NCBI RefSeq assembly: GCF_034057115.1
Contig: NZ_CP139195.1
Coordinates: 682,001 to 746,000 of the forward strand
Length of the DNA stretch: 64,000 nucleotides
Origin: Pseudomonas sp. AN-1
GTDB taxonomy: Bacteria > Pseudomonadota > Gammaproteobacteria > Pseudomonadales > Pseudomonadaceae
Direction of reading: 5' to 3'
Shown: one piece after another, positions 44,889-53,598 of the stretch
Layout: every line of letters starts with the position of its first letter
Position numbering within the stretch: the first letter of the stretch is position 1
Notes under the pieces: generated by a model
Told to the model about the DNA's origin: nothing
Seen by the model: only the letters and a program-made list of their open reading frames with translations
Database searches by the model: none
Translations under genes and position numbers: made by a program

Positions 44889-44918
44889 GAGCCCTCCCCA
44901 CTCGCGTGGGGAGGGCTC
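44889..44918 (-). terminator. Terminator between the DUF1329 gene and the biosynthetic operon
   Basis: Perfect 13-bp stem GAGCCCTCCCCAC/GTGGGGAGGGCTC with a 4-base loop. Minus-strand tail is TTTGTGTT; on the plus strand CCGCTTTTTC follows, so it may work in both directions. Confidence 0.7.
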
Positions 44919-44949
44919 CGCTTTTTCTCGCGCGCTGGCTGCTAGCGGA

Positions 44950-46350
44950 TCAACGCCCCCAGCGAGCCGCCGCCTCGGCGCTGAACATGGCCGGAGTCCA
45001 GTTTTCCTTGGTTTCCAGGATCGGCGCGCCGGTCTCGTTGGCGATGTTGTCCACCAGGTAGGCGCCGGAGATCAGGTCATGATGCGCGGCGATGCCCCAG
45101 TAGGGCGTCTGCGACTCGTAGGCCCACATCCAGTTGCCCAGCACGGTGCGCCACAGCTGGCCGCGGCCGTCGTACTGGTCGGACAGCGCCGAGCCCCAGG
45201 TGTCTTCCTGGATGTAGAACACGCGCTTGGCGTACTGGTGGCGGAAGCCGGGCTTGAGGGTCGCTTCCAGCACCCAGACGCGCTGCAGCTCGAAGCGCAT
45301 GGGCTCGGTGTTGACGTGGCCCTTGTGCTTGATCAGGTCGGCGATCTTCACCTCGGCCTGGTTGGTGGCGAAGGCGTTCCAGGGGATGTACATCTCGCGC
45401 TTGCCGACGATCTTCCAGTCGTAGCGCTCCGGCGAGCCGTTGAACATGTGGTGTTCGTCGACGGTGCGGAAGCCGCCGGCGCCCTGCGGCATGTCGAAGC
45501 CGAACGACGGCGCCTGGCGCACGCGGCGGGTGCCCGGGTTGTAGATGTACACGTCGCGCGGCAGGGTCTTGTAGTTGAAGGTCTCCCGCGTCGAATACAC
45601 CGTGCCCTTGTCGCGCAGCGGCAGGTGGGTCTTCTGGATGGTCAGCGACTGGATGCCGCCATACGGCGGGGTGAAGTCGGTGGTGTCGCGCATCGCGCCC
45701 GGTTCGGAGCGAATGCCGAGGAACTTGTTCTCCATCTTGCCCCAGGCCAGGTTGCCGTCCGGGTAGACCACCACGTCCTGGGTGGTCAGCTCGGTCTTGT
45801 GCGGCTGCGGACCGGTGTTGTTGATGTTCCACAGCAGCTCCAAGCCGGTCTTCGGGATCGGGAACGGCTGGGAGCCGGTCACCGCCTTGAGGCCGAGGCC
45901 GTCGTCGACCAGTTCGGCGGTGGTGGCGTTCTTCTTGAAGGCCTCGCACACCCAGTCGGGGAAGCGGAAGTCGCGGTGGCTGGTATACACCGGCATCTTG
46001 AAGGTGTCCGGGTACTTCTTGAACAGCGCCTTCAGGCCGTCGCTGAGCTTGTCGGCGTACTGGTCCATGTTCTGCGCGGTGATGGTGAACAGCGGCTTCT
46101 CGCTGGCGTAGGGGTTCTCCCAGAACTTGCCGGTGCCCTCGTGCTTGATGTGGTCGGGGGCGCCCAGCCACTTGCCGGAAAACTCCGGAATGCTGCCGTC
46201 GGCGTTGCCGGCCTTCTCGGCGCCGGAGCAGGTCAGGTCCTTGCCCAGGCGCGCGGCCTCTTCGGCGGAAACCTTGGCCGCGGCGGTCTGGCTGAATGCG
46301 CAGAGGATGCCCGCGCTCAGCAGGCTGGCCCGGAAAAGAGTCGTCTTCAT
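44950..46350 (-). CDS. DUF1329 family protein
   Basis: 466 residues with a signal peptide (MKTTLFRASLLSAGILCAFS, cleavage near AAA-KVSAEEAARL). Mature features: WLGAPDHIKHEGTGKFWENP, PVYTSHRDFRFPDWVCEAFK, YIYNPGTRRVRQAPSFGFDM and a C-terminal SGAYLVDNIANETGAPILET. DUF1329 proteins are LolB/LolA-like in fold by prediction and are found with DUF1302 barrels in steroid, alkane and PHB-related loci; they probably handle hydrophobic substrate in the periplasm. AGGAGACACAGCG precedes ATG 46350, 17 bp after the DUF1302 gene, so the two are one unit. A related truncated gene begins the window (1-131). Confidence 0.85.
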   Translation of the reverse strand: MKTTLFRASLLSAGILCAFSQTAAAKVSAEEAARLGKDLTCSGAEKAGNADGSIPEFSGKWLGAPDHIKHEGTGKFWENPYASEKPLFTITAQNMDQYADKLSDGLKALFKKYPDTFKMPVYTSHRDFRFPDWVCEAFKKNATTAELVDDGLGLKAVTGSQPFPIPKTGLELLWNINNTGPQPHKTELTTQDVVVYPDGNLAWGKMENKFLGIRSEPGAMRDTTDFTPPYGGIQSLTIQKTHLPLRDKGTVYSTRETFNYKTLPRDVYIYNPGTRRVRQAPSFGFDMPQGAGGFRTVDEHHMFNGSPERYDWKIVGKREMYIPWNAFATNQAEVKIADLIKHKGHVNTEPMRFELQRVWVLEATLKPGFRHQYAKRVFYIQEDTWGSALSDQYDGRGQLWRTVLGNWMWAYESQTPYWGIAAHHDLISGAYLVDNIANETGAPILETKENWTPAMFSAEAAARWGR

Positions 46351-46367
46351 CGCTGTGTCTCCTGCTG

Positions 46368-47945
46368 TTACAGGTTGTACTTGAGGTTGAAGGCCACGAA
46401 GTCCCTGTCGGCCAGCGGACGCTCGAGCTGGTCGGCCGAGCCCAGATAGGCGTTGTAGGTCAGGCCCATCTCGAGGTTGTTCAGGTACTTGAACTTGGCG
46501 CCGAGGCTGGCGCGGGCGTCGCCATCGCCGCCGAAACCGAAGGTGCTCACCGAGGACTGGTTGAAGGCGTGGCCGTAGCTGAACGGCACGTCCAGGTCCC
46601 AGCCGTTGAACACGTTCGGGTAGGTCAGGGTCACCATGAACTGGCCGAACTGGGCGTTGCGGTCGTTGGCGAGGGCATCGAGGCCGCCATCGTCGACGTC
46701 GTTGATGTGCACCGCGCCGAATTCGCCGGCGAAGGAGGTCTGCGGCGCGATCCAGCTGTCGCCCCAGGTCTTCAGCAGCGAAACCTGCGCCTGGGTCGCC
46801 TCGCCGCGCGACACGCCGGTCTTGGTCAGCAGCGACAGGCCGTCCTTGTAGCTGACCTCGCCGGACACCTGCCAGTCGCCGAGGCGGGTGGAGATGCTGG
46901 CGCCGGTCAGGTCGACATCCTCGAAGTACTTGAGGGTGTAGGAAGTCGGGAGGAAGGTGACGGGGTCGATGTTGAGCAGCAGGCTCGGCGTGCGCTCGTG
47001 GTAGCGCAGGCGGTAGGCGCCCACCTCGGTGTAGGGGGTGAGCTTGTAGCGCGCCCCGACGCCCCACTCGCCGCCGTCGCGGGCGTTGTCGGTCTCGGTA
47101 CGGGGAATGGCCGCACCCAAGCCCGCCAGGGTCGCCAGGTCGCCCGGGGCGAAGCGGATGTACTGGCCGCCCGGGCCGATCATGTCGGCGTAGGAAAAGT
47201 ACTCGCCGGCCGGCGACAGCTCGTAGGGATGGTTCTTGAACTGGTAGTAGCCGAGCAGGGTCCAGTCGTTGACCGAGAAGCGCGCGGAGGCCTGCAGTTC
47301 GGGCAGGAGGATTTCCTTGATCTCGGTGCCGGGGATGTTGCTCTTGGTGGCGTCGACCGGCCCCTGTACCCCGGAAATGCCGGAGATGAACAGGCTCTCG
47401 CCCCAGGCGACGACCTGGTTGCCGAGACGCACGTCGAGGAAGCCGCTGTCGCCGACGGTGGTGCCGCCATAGGCGTAGGCATCCAGCAGGCGGGTGCGCT
47501 TGCCGACGCGGTCTTCGGCCTCGGAGCTGAACTCGTCGGTATCACCCAGCTTGTTGATGGTGTTCGCCGAGTGGTTGTCGTTCTTGCGGTTGTAGGCGAA
47601 ATCGTAGAACGACGAGCCGCGCAGCATCAGGCCGTAGTCGCCCTTGTGGATGTCCATTTCGGCGAGCAGGCTGACGCGGTTGTTGAAGAAGCTGCCACGG
47701 TCGAAGTTGCGGTTGCCGTCGTCGCCGTTGATGTTGTTCAGCAACTCGTGCGCCTGCTTCTCGGCACGCATGTTCAGGCCGTAGTTGAAGGTGGCCAGAT
47801 AGTCGACTTCGAAACCATCGCCGAACTCGAAGGAGCCGGCCTGCGCGGCCGGCAGCGCCAGCACGCCCACGGCGCAGCCGAGCAGGCTGAGTTTGAAATG
47901 ATGCGGCAAGCGGGACACGCCACGTTTCTTGTATTTGTAATTCAT
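46368..47945 (-). CDS. DUF1302 family outer-membrane protein
   Basis: 525 residues, signal peptide within residues 1-36 (FKLSLLGCAVGVLALPAAQA). Mature protein is a strand-rich barrel: FEFGDGFEVDYLATFNYGLN, LGNQVVAWGESLFISGISGV (the DUF1302 hallmark), and C-terminal DFVAFNLKYNL ending in an amphipathic strand. Proposed as porins for hydrophobic compounds. GAGGAGCTGAACTG precedes ATG 47945. First gene of a unit with the DUF1329 gene; the 304-bp upstream region (47946-48249) carries one TAGTC half-type operator and nothing else recognised. Likely works with the RND proteins encoded immediately upstream. Confidence 0.88.
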   Translation of the reverse strand: MNYKYKKRGVSRLPHHFKLSLLGCAVGVLALPAAQAGSFEFGDGFEVDYLATFNYGLNMRAEKQAHELLNNINGDDGNRNFDRGSFFNNRVSLLAEMDIHKGDYGLMLRGSSFYDFAYNRKNDNHSANTINKLGDTDEFSSEAEDRVGKRTRLLDAYAYGGTTVGDSGFLDVRLGNQVVAWGESLFISGISGVQGPVDATKSNIPGTEIKEILLPELQASARFSVNDWTLLGYYQFKNHPYELSPAGEYFSYADMIGPGGQYIRFAPGDLATLAGLGAAIPRTETDNARDGGEWGVGARYKLTPYTEVGAYRLRYHERTPSLLLNIDPVTFLPTSYTLKYFEDVDLTGASISTRLGDWQVSGEVSYKDGLSLLTKTGVSRGEATQAQVSLLKTWGDSWIAPQTSFAGEFGAVHINDVDDGGLDALANDRNAQFGQFMVTLTYPNVFNGWDLDVPFSYGHAFNQSSVSTFGFGGDGDARASLGAKFKYLNNLEMGLTYNAYLGSADQLERPLADRDFVAFNLKYNL

Positions 47946-48097
47946 CAGTTCAGCTCCTCTCGGAGGATCTTGTTGGTTGTTGTCCTGATACGGCCTTGCA
48001 TCTCGGCAGACTCGCCATTTGCCAGTTGGCTTCTGCCTCGACAACCGCAGGTGATCGTCGAGTGAGTTCATGATTAACCGCGAAAAATCCGCTCACA

Positions 48098-48114
48098 TAC
48101 TTGGTTCGGACTAG
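48098..48114 (-). promoter_or_regulatory. Partial TAGTC-type operator upstream of the DUF1302 gene
   Basis: Coding-strand CTAGTCCGAACCAAGTA: the distal TAGTCCG half is perfect, the proximal half degenerate. About 153 bp upstream of the start at 47945. Confidence 0.4.
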
Positions 48115-48249
48115 GCGGATCGGCAGCATTCCGGCTATCGATCGGCACTTTTCGCAGGCACGAAAGTGCCCCTGCGCGTCATGCCGGCGCGCACTGGAAG
48201 TCAGTGGAATTGCCGGTGGCTGCCCGTCACGGACAGCCACCGGCGTCGA

Positions 48250-50643
48250 TCAGGCGTAAGGCTGAGCGGCGGGCAACCGGTCGGCGCGGCGCTCGCGGCC
48301 GACGTTCAGCCAGCAGGCCAGCGCCGGCAGCAGCAGCACGGCGCCGAACACGTTCACCAGGAACATGAAGGCCAGCAGGATGCCCATGTCGGCCTGGAAC
48401 TTCAGCGGCGAGAACGCCCAGGTAGCCACGCCGACCGACATGGTCACCGCGGTGAAGATCGCCGCCGTGCCGCGCTGGCGCATGGCCTCGTAGAAGGCGG
48501 TGCGCAGGTCCTGGCCCTCCTCCTCGATCTGGTGCTTGACCCGCTCGAACAGGTAGATGCCGTAGTCGACGCCCACCCCGACGCCCAGCGCCACCACCGG
48601 CAGGGTCGCCACCTTGAGGCCGATGCCCAGCGCGGCCATCAGCGCGTTGCACAGCACCGACACCACCGCCAGCGGCGCGATGATGCACAGCACCGCCTTC
48701 CAGGAGCGGAACATCAGGAAGCACATCAGGGTGATGGCGCCGAAGATGGCCACCAGCATCTCCACCTCGGCCTGCTCCACCGCCTCGTTGGTCGCCGCCA
48801 TCACCCCGGCGTTGCCGCCGGCCAGGCGGAAGGCGTCGGCCACGCGGAACTCGGGGCTGTCCTTAGGCTGCTCGGCGATGAAGCGCTTGATCTCGCTGGT
48901 CAGGTGATGGAGGGTCGCGCCTTCGTGGTCCCGGGTGTAGATCAGCACCTGCATCGCCGTGCAGCCCTGGGTGTTCATGCCCAGGTCCGGGTTGTAGGCC
49001 TCGGCGCCCTGCTGCAGGGCCTGGCTGCTGCGCGGCAGCGCGGCCCAGCGCGGATTGCCTTCGTTGTTGGCGGCGATGCCGACCTTGGCCATGTCCGGGA
49101 CGCTGACCACCGACTGCACGCCGTGCACGCCGCGCATGAAGGTGGCGAAGCGGTCGACCGCGCTCATCACCGAGTAGTGCAGGCAGGCATCGCCCTCGAA
49201 GCCCTTGGCCTCGACCACCACGCTGAGCACGTCGACGCCGATCGCGTAGCTGCCGACGATGCTGGCGTTGTCGCGGTTGTAGCGCGAGTCCTCGCGGAAC
49301 TCCGGAGCGCCGCTGCCGATGTCGCCGACCACCAGCTTGCGCGACTCGGCGATGCCCAGGCCGAGCAGGCCCAGACAGACGACGGCCACCAGCAGCGCGG
49401 TGCCGGGATTGGTCACCGCCGACAGCTTCCACCAGAACGGATGGCGCTTGCCGCCCGCCGTGGCGGTGCGCCGCGCGGAGTCTTCCAGACGCATGCCGGA
49501 GAGCAGGATCGGCAGCATCATCTTGTTGGTGACGATCATCAGCAGCACGCCGAGGCAGGCGGTGATGCCCAGTTCGCGCACGCTGTCGATCTGGATGCGC
49601 ATGATCACCGCAAAACCCAGCGCGTTGGCCAGCAGCGCCAGGGCGCCCGGCACGAAGATGCGGCAGAAAGAGCTGTGCGCCGCGGCCAGCGAACTCGCCC
49701 CGCCCAGCACCTCCAGCTTCCAGGCGTTGGTCATCTGCACCGCGTGGGACACGCCGATGGAGAAGATCAGGAATGGCACCAGGATCGACATCGGATCGAT
49801 ACCGTAGCCCAGCAGCGGCAGCAGGCCCAGCAGCCAGATCACCGGCAGCAGCGCCACCACCAGGGCCAGCAGGGTCATGCGCAGCGAGCGGCAGTAGGCG
49901 AACAGCAGTACCGCGGTGATGGCGAAGGCCAGCAGGAAGAACACGAACACCCCGTTCAGGCCGCTGACGACGTCACCGATCAGCACCGGGAAGCCGATGA
50001 TGTCGACCTCGATCTGCTCGCTGGAGTACTTGGCGCGCACCGCGTCGAGCGCCCTGGCGACCTCGACGTAGTCGACCTTCTCACCGGTTTCCGGATTGAT
50101 TTCCTGCAGGTCGGCGCGGATCAGCGCGCCGCGCAGGTCGCCCTGCACCAGGCGGCCGATGACGCCGGCGCGCGCGACGTTGCGGCGCACGGTCGCCAGG
50201 TCCTGCTCCGAGCCGCCGAACTTCGCCGGCACCACCACGTCGCCGTAGAAGCCCTGCTCGGTGACCTCGATGAAGCGGGTGTCGGGGGTGAACAGCGAGG
50301 ACACCCGGGTGCGGTCGACGCCGGGGATGAAGAACACGTCGTCGGTCGCCTCGCGCAGGGCCTTGAGGAACTGCACGTTGTAGATGTCGCCCTCGCCTTT
50401 CCAGCGCAGGTTGACCAGCACGCGGTTGGCACCCGGGAAGGCCTTCTGGTACTTGGTGAAGGTCTGCATGTACGGGTGCTGCAGCGGGATCATCTTGTAG
50501 AAGCCGGGGTCCAGCTTGATCCGGGTAGCCGTCGCGGCGAACACCACGGTCAGCAGGATGAACAGGAGCAGCAGCCAGCGGCGGTTGGCCATGAGCAGGT
50601 CGGCGCAGCGGTCGACCCACTGGGCATTCTTGTGGTTGTCCAT
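48250..50643 (-). CDS. RND/MMPL superfamily transporter (first catabolic copy)
   Basis: 797 residues. First membrane segment near 23-41 (WLLLLFILLTVVFAATATRI), periplasmic loop with DPGFYKMIPLQHPYMQTFTK, a bundle near 215-385 (FFLLAFAITAVLLFAYCRSL, ILVPFLIFSIGVSHAVQMTN), a second loop and a second bundle (LPVVALGVGVGVDYGIYLFE). Very similar throughout to the copy at 56941. ATG 50643 without a strong ribosome site. It lies 17 bp after the YCF48-like gene, a pair repeated at 56941/59378. RND-YCF48 pairs with DUF1302/DUF1329 neighbours are a common module in Pseudomonas and Comamonas degradation loci; transport of a steroid-like compound is inferred. Confidence 0.88.
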   Translation of the reverse strand: MDNHKNAQWVDRCADLLMANRRWLLLLFILLTVVFAATATRIKLDPGFYKMIPLQHPYMQTFTKYQKAFPGANRVLVNLRWKGEGDIYNVQFLKALREATDDVFFIPGVDRTRVSSLFTPDTRFIEVTEQGFYGDVVVPAKFGGSEQDLATVRRNVARAGVIGRLVQGDLRGALIRADLQEINPETGEKVDYVEVARALDAVRAKYSSEQIEVDIIGFPVLIGDVVSGLNGVFVFFLLAFAITAVLLFAYCRSLRMTLLALVVALLPVIWLLGLLPLLGYGIDPMSILVPFLIFSIGVSHAVQMTNAWKLEVLGGASSLAAAHSSFCRIFVPGALALLANALGFAVIMRIQIDSVRELGITACLGVLLMIVTNKMMLPILLSGMRLEDSARRTATAGGKRHPFWWKLSAVTNPGTALLVAVVCLGLLGLGIAESRKLVVGDIGSGAPEFREDSRYNRDNASIVGSYAIGVDVLSVVVEAKGFEGDACLHYSVMSAVDRFATFMRGVHGVQSVVSVPDMAKVGIAANNEGNPRWAALPRSSQALQQGAEAYNPDLGMNTQGCTAMQVLIYTRDHEGATLHHLTSEIKRFIAEQPKDSPEFRVADAFRLAGGNAGVMAATNEAVEQAEVEMLVAIFGAITLMCFLMFRSWKAVLCIIAPLAVVSVLCNALMAALGIGLKVATLPVVALGVGVGVDYGIYLFERVKHQIEEEGQDLRTAFYEAMRQRGTAAIFTAVTMSVGVATWAFSPLKFQADMGILLAFMFLVNVFGAVLLLPALACWLNVGRERRADRLPAAQPYA

Positions 50644-50660
50644 GAGAGTGTCCGCTTGTG

Positions 50661-51719
50661 TCAGTGAGTCTGGGATGCGGCCGGCGCGCCGGACACGGCG
50701 ATGCCGGACTGCCCGGTGAAGATCAGCCGGCCATCGGCCAGCTCGGCGACGCTGGAGAGGCTGCCGGCGCCGCCGTCGTTGAGGCGCTTGAAGGTCCGCC
50801 CGCCATCCCCGGACTGGGTGACCACGCCGCCCTCGCCGACCAGCACCACCTTGCCGTCGCCGGTGTGGGTGCCGCCGTACAGCGACAGGCCGGTATCGGC
50901 GTCGACCTCCTGCCAGGTAGCGCCGAAATCGCCGGTGCGGAACACCTTGCCGCGCATGCCGTAGACCAGCCAGTCGCTGGCCGACAGGGCGATCAGGCCG
51001 AAGAAGCTGCCGTTGTAGAAGTCCGGCAGGCGTTCCCAGCTCTGCCCGCCATCGGCGGAGCGCGCGACCAGGCCGCTCTCGCCGACCAGCATCAGGCGCT
51101 GCTGGCCGCCACCGGCGATGCCGTAGAAATGGCGGTCGCCCAGGCCGGTGTCGCGGGGCTGCCAGGTCTTGCCGCGATCCTCCGAGACCAGCAAGCGGCC
51201 GAAACTGCCGGTGGCGAACAGCGGCCCTCGGGCAGTGCCCCACACGCCCATCAGCGCCTCGGCGGCTTCGGCGTCGAAGTGGGCTTCCTGCCAGCTCCGG
51301 CCGCCGTCCTCGCTGCGTAGGATCCAGTTGTCATGGCCGATCGCCAGGCCCAGCGACCGGTCGGCGAAGAACACCTGGGTCAGGGTCGAGCCGCGCTGGG
51401 GCGCGACTGCGGCCTCGCGCCACGGCTGGCCGGTACCCTGGCTGTGGAACAGGTGACCCAGTTCGCCGGCGGCGACCAGCTGCGCGCCGGCGGCCTGCGT
51501 CGCGCCGTTGATCAGCATCAGCTCCGGGCGGGCGTCGCTGGACGGGAACGCCGGACTGGGGCGGGGCAGGAACGACGCGACCGTGCCCGCGGCCACCAGG
51601 CCGACGATGCACAGGCCGATCCAGATGCGGGAACGGCCGGGCGCCTGGTGGGCGCCGACCTCTGTCGGCGGCACCGCGCGCAAGGCCGACTCTGTATTTA
51701 TTTTTGTGACTGGCTGCAT
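50661..51719 (-). CDS. YCF48/BNR-repeat beta-propeller protein (first copy)
   Basis: 352 residues. One N-terminal membrane anchor (IWIGLCIVGLVAAGTVASFL, near 32-51), then repeated Asp-box-like blades: SEDGGRSWQE, SEDRGKTWQP, SADGGQSWER, TGDFGATWQE, SGDGGRTFKR. The blades resemble the photosystem assembly factor YCF48/HCF136. Probably a periplasmic partner of the RND protein that follows. AGGAGGAGTC before ATG 51719. A TAGTC-type operator lies 92 bp upstream. Paralogue of 59378-60352. Confidence 0.85.
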   Translation of the reverse strand: MQPVTKINTESALRAVPPTEVGAHQAPGRSRIWIGLCIVGLVAAGTVASFLPRPSPAFPSSDARPELMLINGATQAAGAQLVAAGELGHLFHSQGTGQPWREAAVAPQRGSTLTQVFFADRSLGLAIGHDNWILRSEDGGRSWQEAHFDAEAAEALMGVWGTARGPLFATGSFGRLLVSEDRGKTWQPRDTGLGDRHFYGIAGGGQQRLMLVGESGLVARSADGGQSWERLPDFYNGSFFGLIALSASDWLVYGMRGKVFRTGDFGATWQEVDADTGLSLYGGTHTGDGKVVLVGEGGVVTQSGDGGRTFKRLNDGGAGSLSSVAELADGRLIFTGQSGIAVSGAPAASQTH

Positions 51720-51810
51720 GACTCCTCCTCGTCACCCCAGCTCCGGCAGCCCAAAGCAGACTGCGGTGCTGGGGGATGGCCAGACTGTGGCGGCGCCAAG
51801 GGGGCGTCGC

Positions 51811-51827
51811 ATCGTCCGATCAGACAA
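51811..51827 (-). promoter_or_regulatory. 17-bp TAGTC-type operator for the YCF48-RND unit
   Basis: Coding-strand TTGTCTGATCGGACGAT, one departure from the consensus (second T for A). 92 bp upstream of the start at 51719. Confidence 0.6.
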
Positions 51828-51840
51828 GGGGAGTCATCCC

Positions 51841-51857
51841 TCCCTCATTCGGACGAT
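51841..51857 (+). promoter_or_regulatory. Half-type TAGTC operator
   Basis: TCCCTCATTCGGACGAT: only the CGGACGAT half fits. It lies between two better copies in the 333-bp divergent region 51720-52052. Confidence 0.35.
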
Positions 51858-51942
51858 GCTTTGGGCGCGGGATCGCTGGAAGCTCTGGGCTGGCCGCGCG
51901 CCAGCCTTGCGTCTGCGACGGTGGAGAAACCGCTCGTCGCTT

Positions 51943-51960
51943 CTAGTCCGTTCGGACTAG
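51943..51960 (+). promoter_or_regulatory. Perfect 18-bp palindromic operator
   Basis: CTAGTCCGTTCGGACTAG is completely symmetric, the best dyad of the family in this window. 93 bp upstream of the small secreted-peptide gene at 52053 and in the divergent region before the YCF48-RND unit. Confidence 0.7.
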
Positions 51961-52052
51961 GACAAAAGCACACTCGCTTCCTATGGTGGCCTTGAGACGC
52001 GACGGCAAGCCGTCGGCTCGCTGCCTGCAGTTCGATAGCGAGAACAACAACA

Positions 52053-52223
52053 ATGAAAACAAGAAAGCTGATCTACCTGGCCGTATTTTCTGCCTGCACC
52101 ACCCTCTCCCCCGCCCTGCTGCCCAGCAGCCAGCCCGCGTTGCTCGCCCAGGCAGACAGCTGTCAGTACTGTCCGGCACAACTCGTCGCGCCCTCCATTT
52201 CGCTCGGCCAGCTGTCCCTCTAG
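52053..52223 (+). CDS. Small predicted secreted peptide, 56 residues
   Basis: An ATG at 52053 opens a 56-codon frame starting MKTRKLIYLAVFSACTTLSP: basic N-terminus, hydrophobic core, then an AxA-like site (LLAQA) and a short mature part with DSCQYCPAQLVAPSISLGQL. No Shine-Dalgarno is visible, only GAGAACAACAACA, but an ACAAC-rich leader also precedes other starts here. Support is the good signal-peptide shape and the perfect operator 93 bp upstream, which otherwise would have no plus-strand target. The CxxC could bind metal or form a disulfide. No family recognised; expression is unproven. Confidence 0.45.
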   Translation: MKTRKLIYLAVFSACTTLSPALLPSSQPALLAQADSCQYCPAQLVAPSISLGQLSL

Positions 52224-52253
52224 GCGGCGAACGCCAGCCGCCCCCGGCCTGCC

Positions 52254-52309
52254 GGGGCGAATTCATGCGCCTTGGCGGTGTGTTTGGGCGAATGAATTCG
52301 CCCAAACAG
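52254..52309. repeat. Degenerate REP element
   Basis: Left arm GGGGCGAATTCATGCGCC and right arm GGCGAATGAATTCGCCCA, with changes from the standard element in both outer ends. Confidence 0.75.
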
Positions 52310-52388
52310 CGCCGAAGCCGCTCAGGCACTGGCCCTCCCCCCGCTTCAAATTCCGCTCGCAGCGCTGCCGCCTTACGGGGCGCAAACG

Positions 52389-52416
52389 AAACCGCCCGGC
52401 GAATGCCGGGCGGTTT
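52389..52416 (-). terminator. Rho-independent terminator of the Rieske oxygenase gene
   Basis: AAACCGCCCGGC/GCCGGGCGGTTT, 12-bp perfect stem, GAAT loop (plus strand), minus-strand tail TTTCGTTT. Confidence 0.8.
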
Positions 52417-52432
52417 GTATATCACGGGCGGA

Positions 52433-53461
52433 TCAGCGCTTGTCGACGGTAACGATCTCGCGGCGCTCGCGCATCAAGGCCGGCACTTCGGCCTCGTCGG
52501 TGTAGAACTGCTGGTACCACTCGCGCAGCTGGTAGACCGGGCCGTCGCCCTCGGCCAGCACCGGGTTGTTGATGCACACCTTGTGCTTCCAGATGTCCAC
52601 GTCCTGGTAGAAGGAGGTGCGGTTCTGCTGCACGTACTCCTTGGCCAGCGCCTCGTTCTGCTCCTCGCTCCAGCCCGGCATCTTCTTCACCAGGCAGCCG
52701 AAGCGCAGCTCGAAGCTGTTGGGGCCGATCGGCACGTGGCAGTTGAGCAGGATCGAGTGCACTTCCATCCCTTCGAACACCGCGCGCATGCGGGTGAAGT
52801 GGGTGGCCGGGCCGAAGTAGGCCGACTCGGCGACCAGGTCGCCGCCCAGGCGGATCGAGTCGCCATGGAAGATCTGGTGGGCGATGTGGCCTTCGAACAC
52901 GTTGGCGAAGTACTTGGTCGGGGTGCCGTGCACCGGACCGAAGTGCTGGGCGTCGGCGAGGTTGTCGACCAGCTCGCGCGGATGGGTGTCGATGATCAGG
53001 GTGTCGAGGTGCCAGTCGTGCGACCACTCGTCGCTGTCGATTTCCGGCAGGTGCGGGATCACCACGTCTGCGGCCGGGGCCTTGCCTTCCGGGTTGTTCC
53101 AGACGAACAGCAGGCCGTTCTCCTCGCAGGTCAGCCAGGAGCGGGTCTTGGCCTTGGGCGGGATGCGTTCGCAGTAGGGGATTTCGGCGCAGCGGCCGCT
53201 GCCCTCGAACTGCCAGTGGTGGAACGGGCAGACCACGCGGTTGCCCACCAGGGTGCCCTGCGACAGGTCCGCGCCCATGTGCGGGCAGTGGGCGTCGAGC
53301 AGGTTGATCTTGCCGCTGTCCTCGGCGAAGGCCACCAGGCGGGTGCCGAAGATGTTCAGGGTGTGCAGCTTGCCGTCGCGGTAGTCGTCGGCGACACCCA
53401 GGCAGTGCCAGCCGCGCGCGAAACGGTGCGGCAGCGCATTGTTGGTGTTGTTATTGGTCAT
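52433..53461 (-). CDS. Rieske non-heme iron oxygenase (KshA-like)
   Basis: 342 residues. Rieske 2Fe-2S ligands C59-P-H61 and C78-x2-H81 (DAHCPHMGADL ... VVCPFHHWQFEG). The mononuclear iron site lies in ELVDNLADAQHFGPVHGT: N167, D170, H173 and H178. This arrangement and length are those of oxygenase components such as 3-ketosteroid 9alpha-hydroxylase KshA and DAF-36-like cholesterol desaturases. It needs a reductase, not encoded nearby. GGAGAAAGCCTG precedes ATG 53461. A consensus operator stands 109 bp upstream, and a terminator follows, so it is a single-gene unit. A steroid-nucleus substrate is suggested by family and neighbours. Confidence 0.85.
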   Translation of the reverse strand: MTNNNTNNALPHRFARGWHCLGVADDYRDGKLHTLNIFGTRLVAFAEDSGKINLLDAHCPHMGADLSQGTLVGNRVVCPFHHWQFEGSGRCAEIPYCERIPPKAKTRSWLTCEENGLLFVWNNPEGKAPAADVVIPHLPEIDSDEWSHDWHLDTLIIDTHPRELVDNLADAQHFGPVHGTPTKYFANVFEGHIAHQIFHGDSIRLGGDLVAESAYFGPATHFTRMRAVFEGMEVHSILLNCHVPIGPNSFELRFGCLVKKMPGWSEEQNEALAKEYVQQNRTSFYQDVDIWKHKVCINNPVLAEGDGPVYQLREWYQQFYTDEAEVPALMRERREIVTVDKR

Positions 53462-53569
53462 CAGGCTTTCTCCGTTGAGCACACGCAAGGCGGGACGCCG
53501 TCCGGCCGCGCCTCGGGGCGGGCCGGACGGCGGCGTCCGACGATCTTCACCGAGGGACGCGGCGCGCTC

Positions 53570-53586
53570 ATCATCCGCTTGGACTA
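53570..53586 (-). promoter_or_regulatory. 17-bp TAGTC-type operator upstream of the Rieske oxygenase
   Basis: Coding-strand TAGTCCAAGCGGATGAT, full consensus match, 109 bp upstream of the start at 53461. Confidence 0.65.
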
Positions 53587-53598
53587 GAAAGTGCGATT

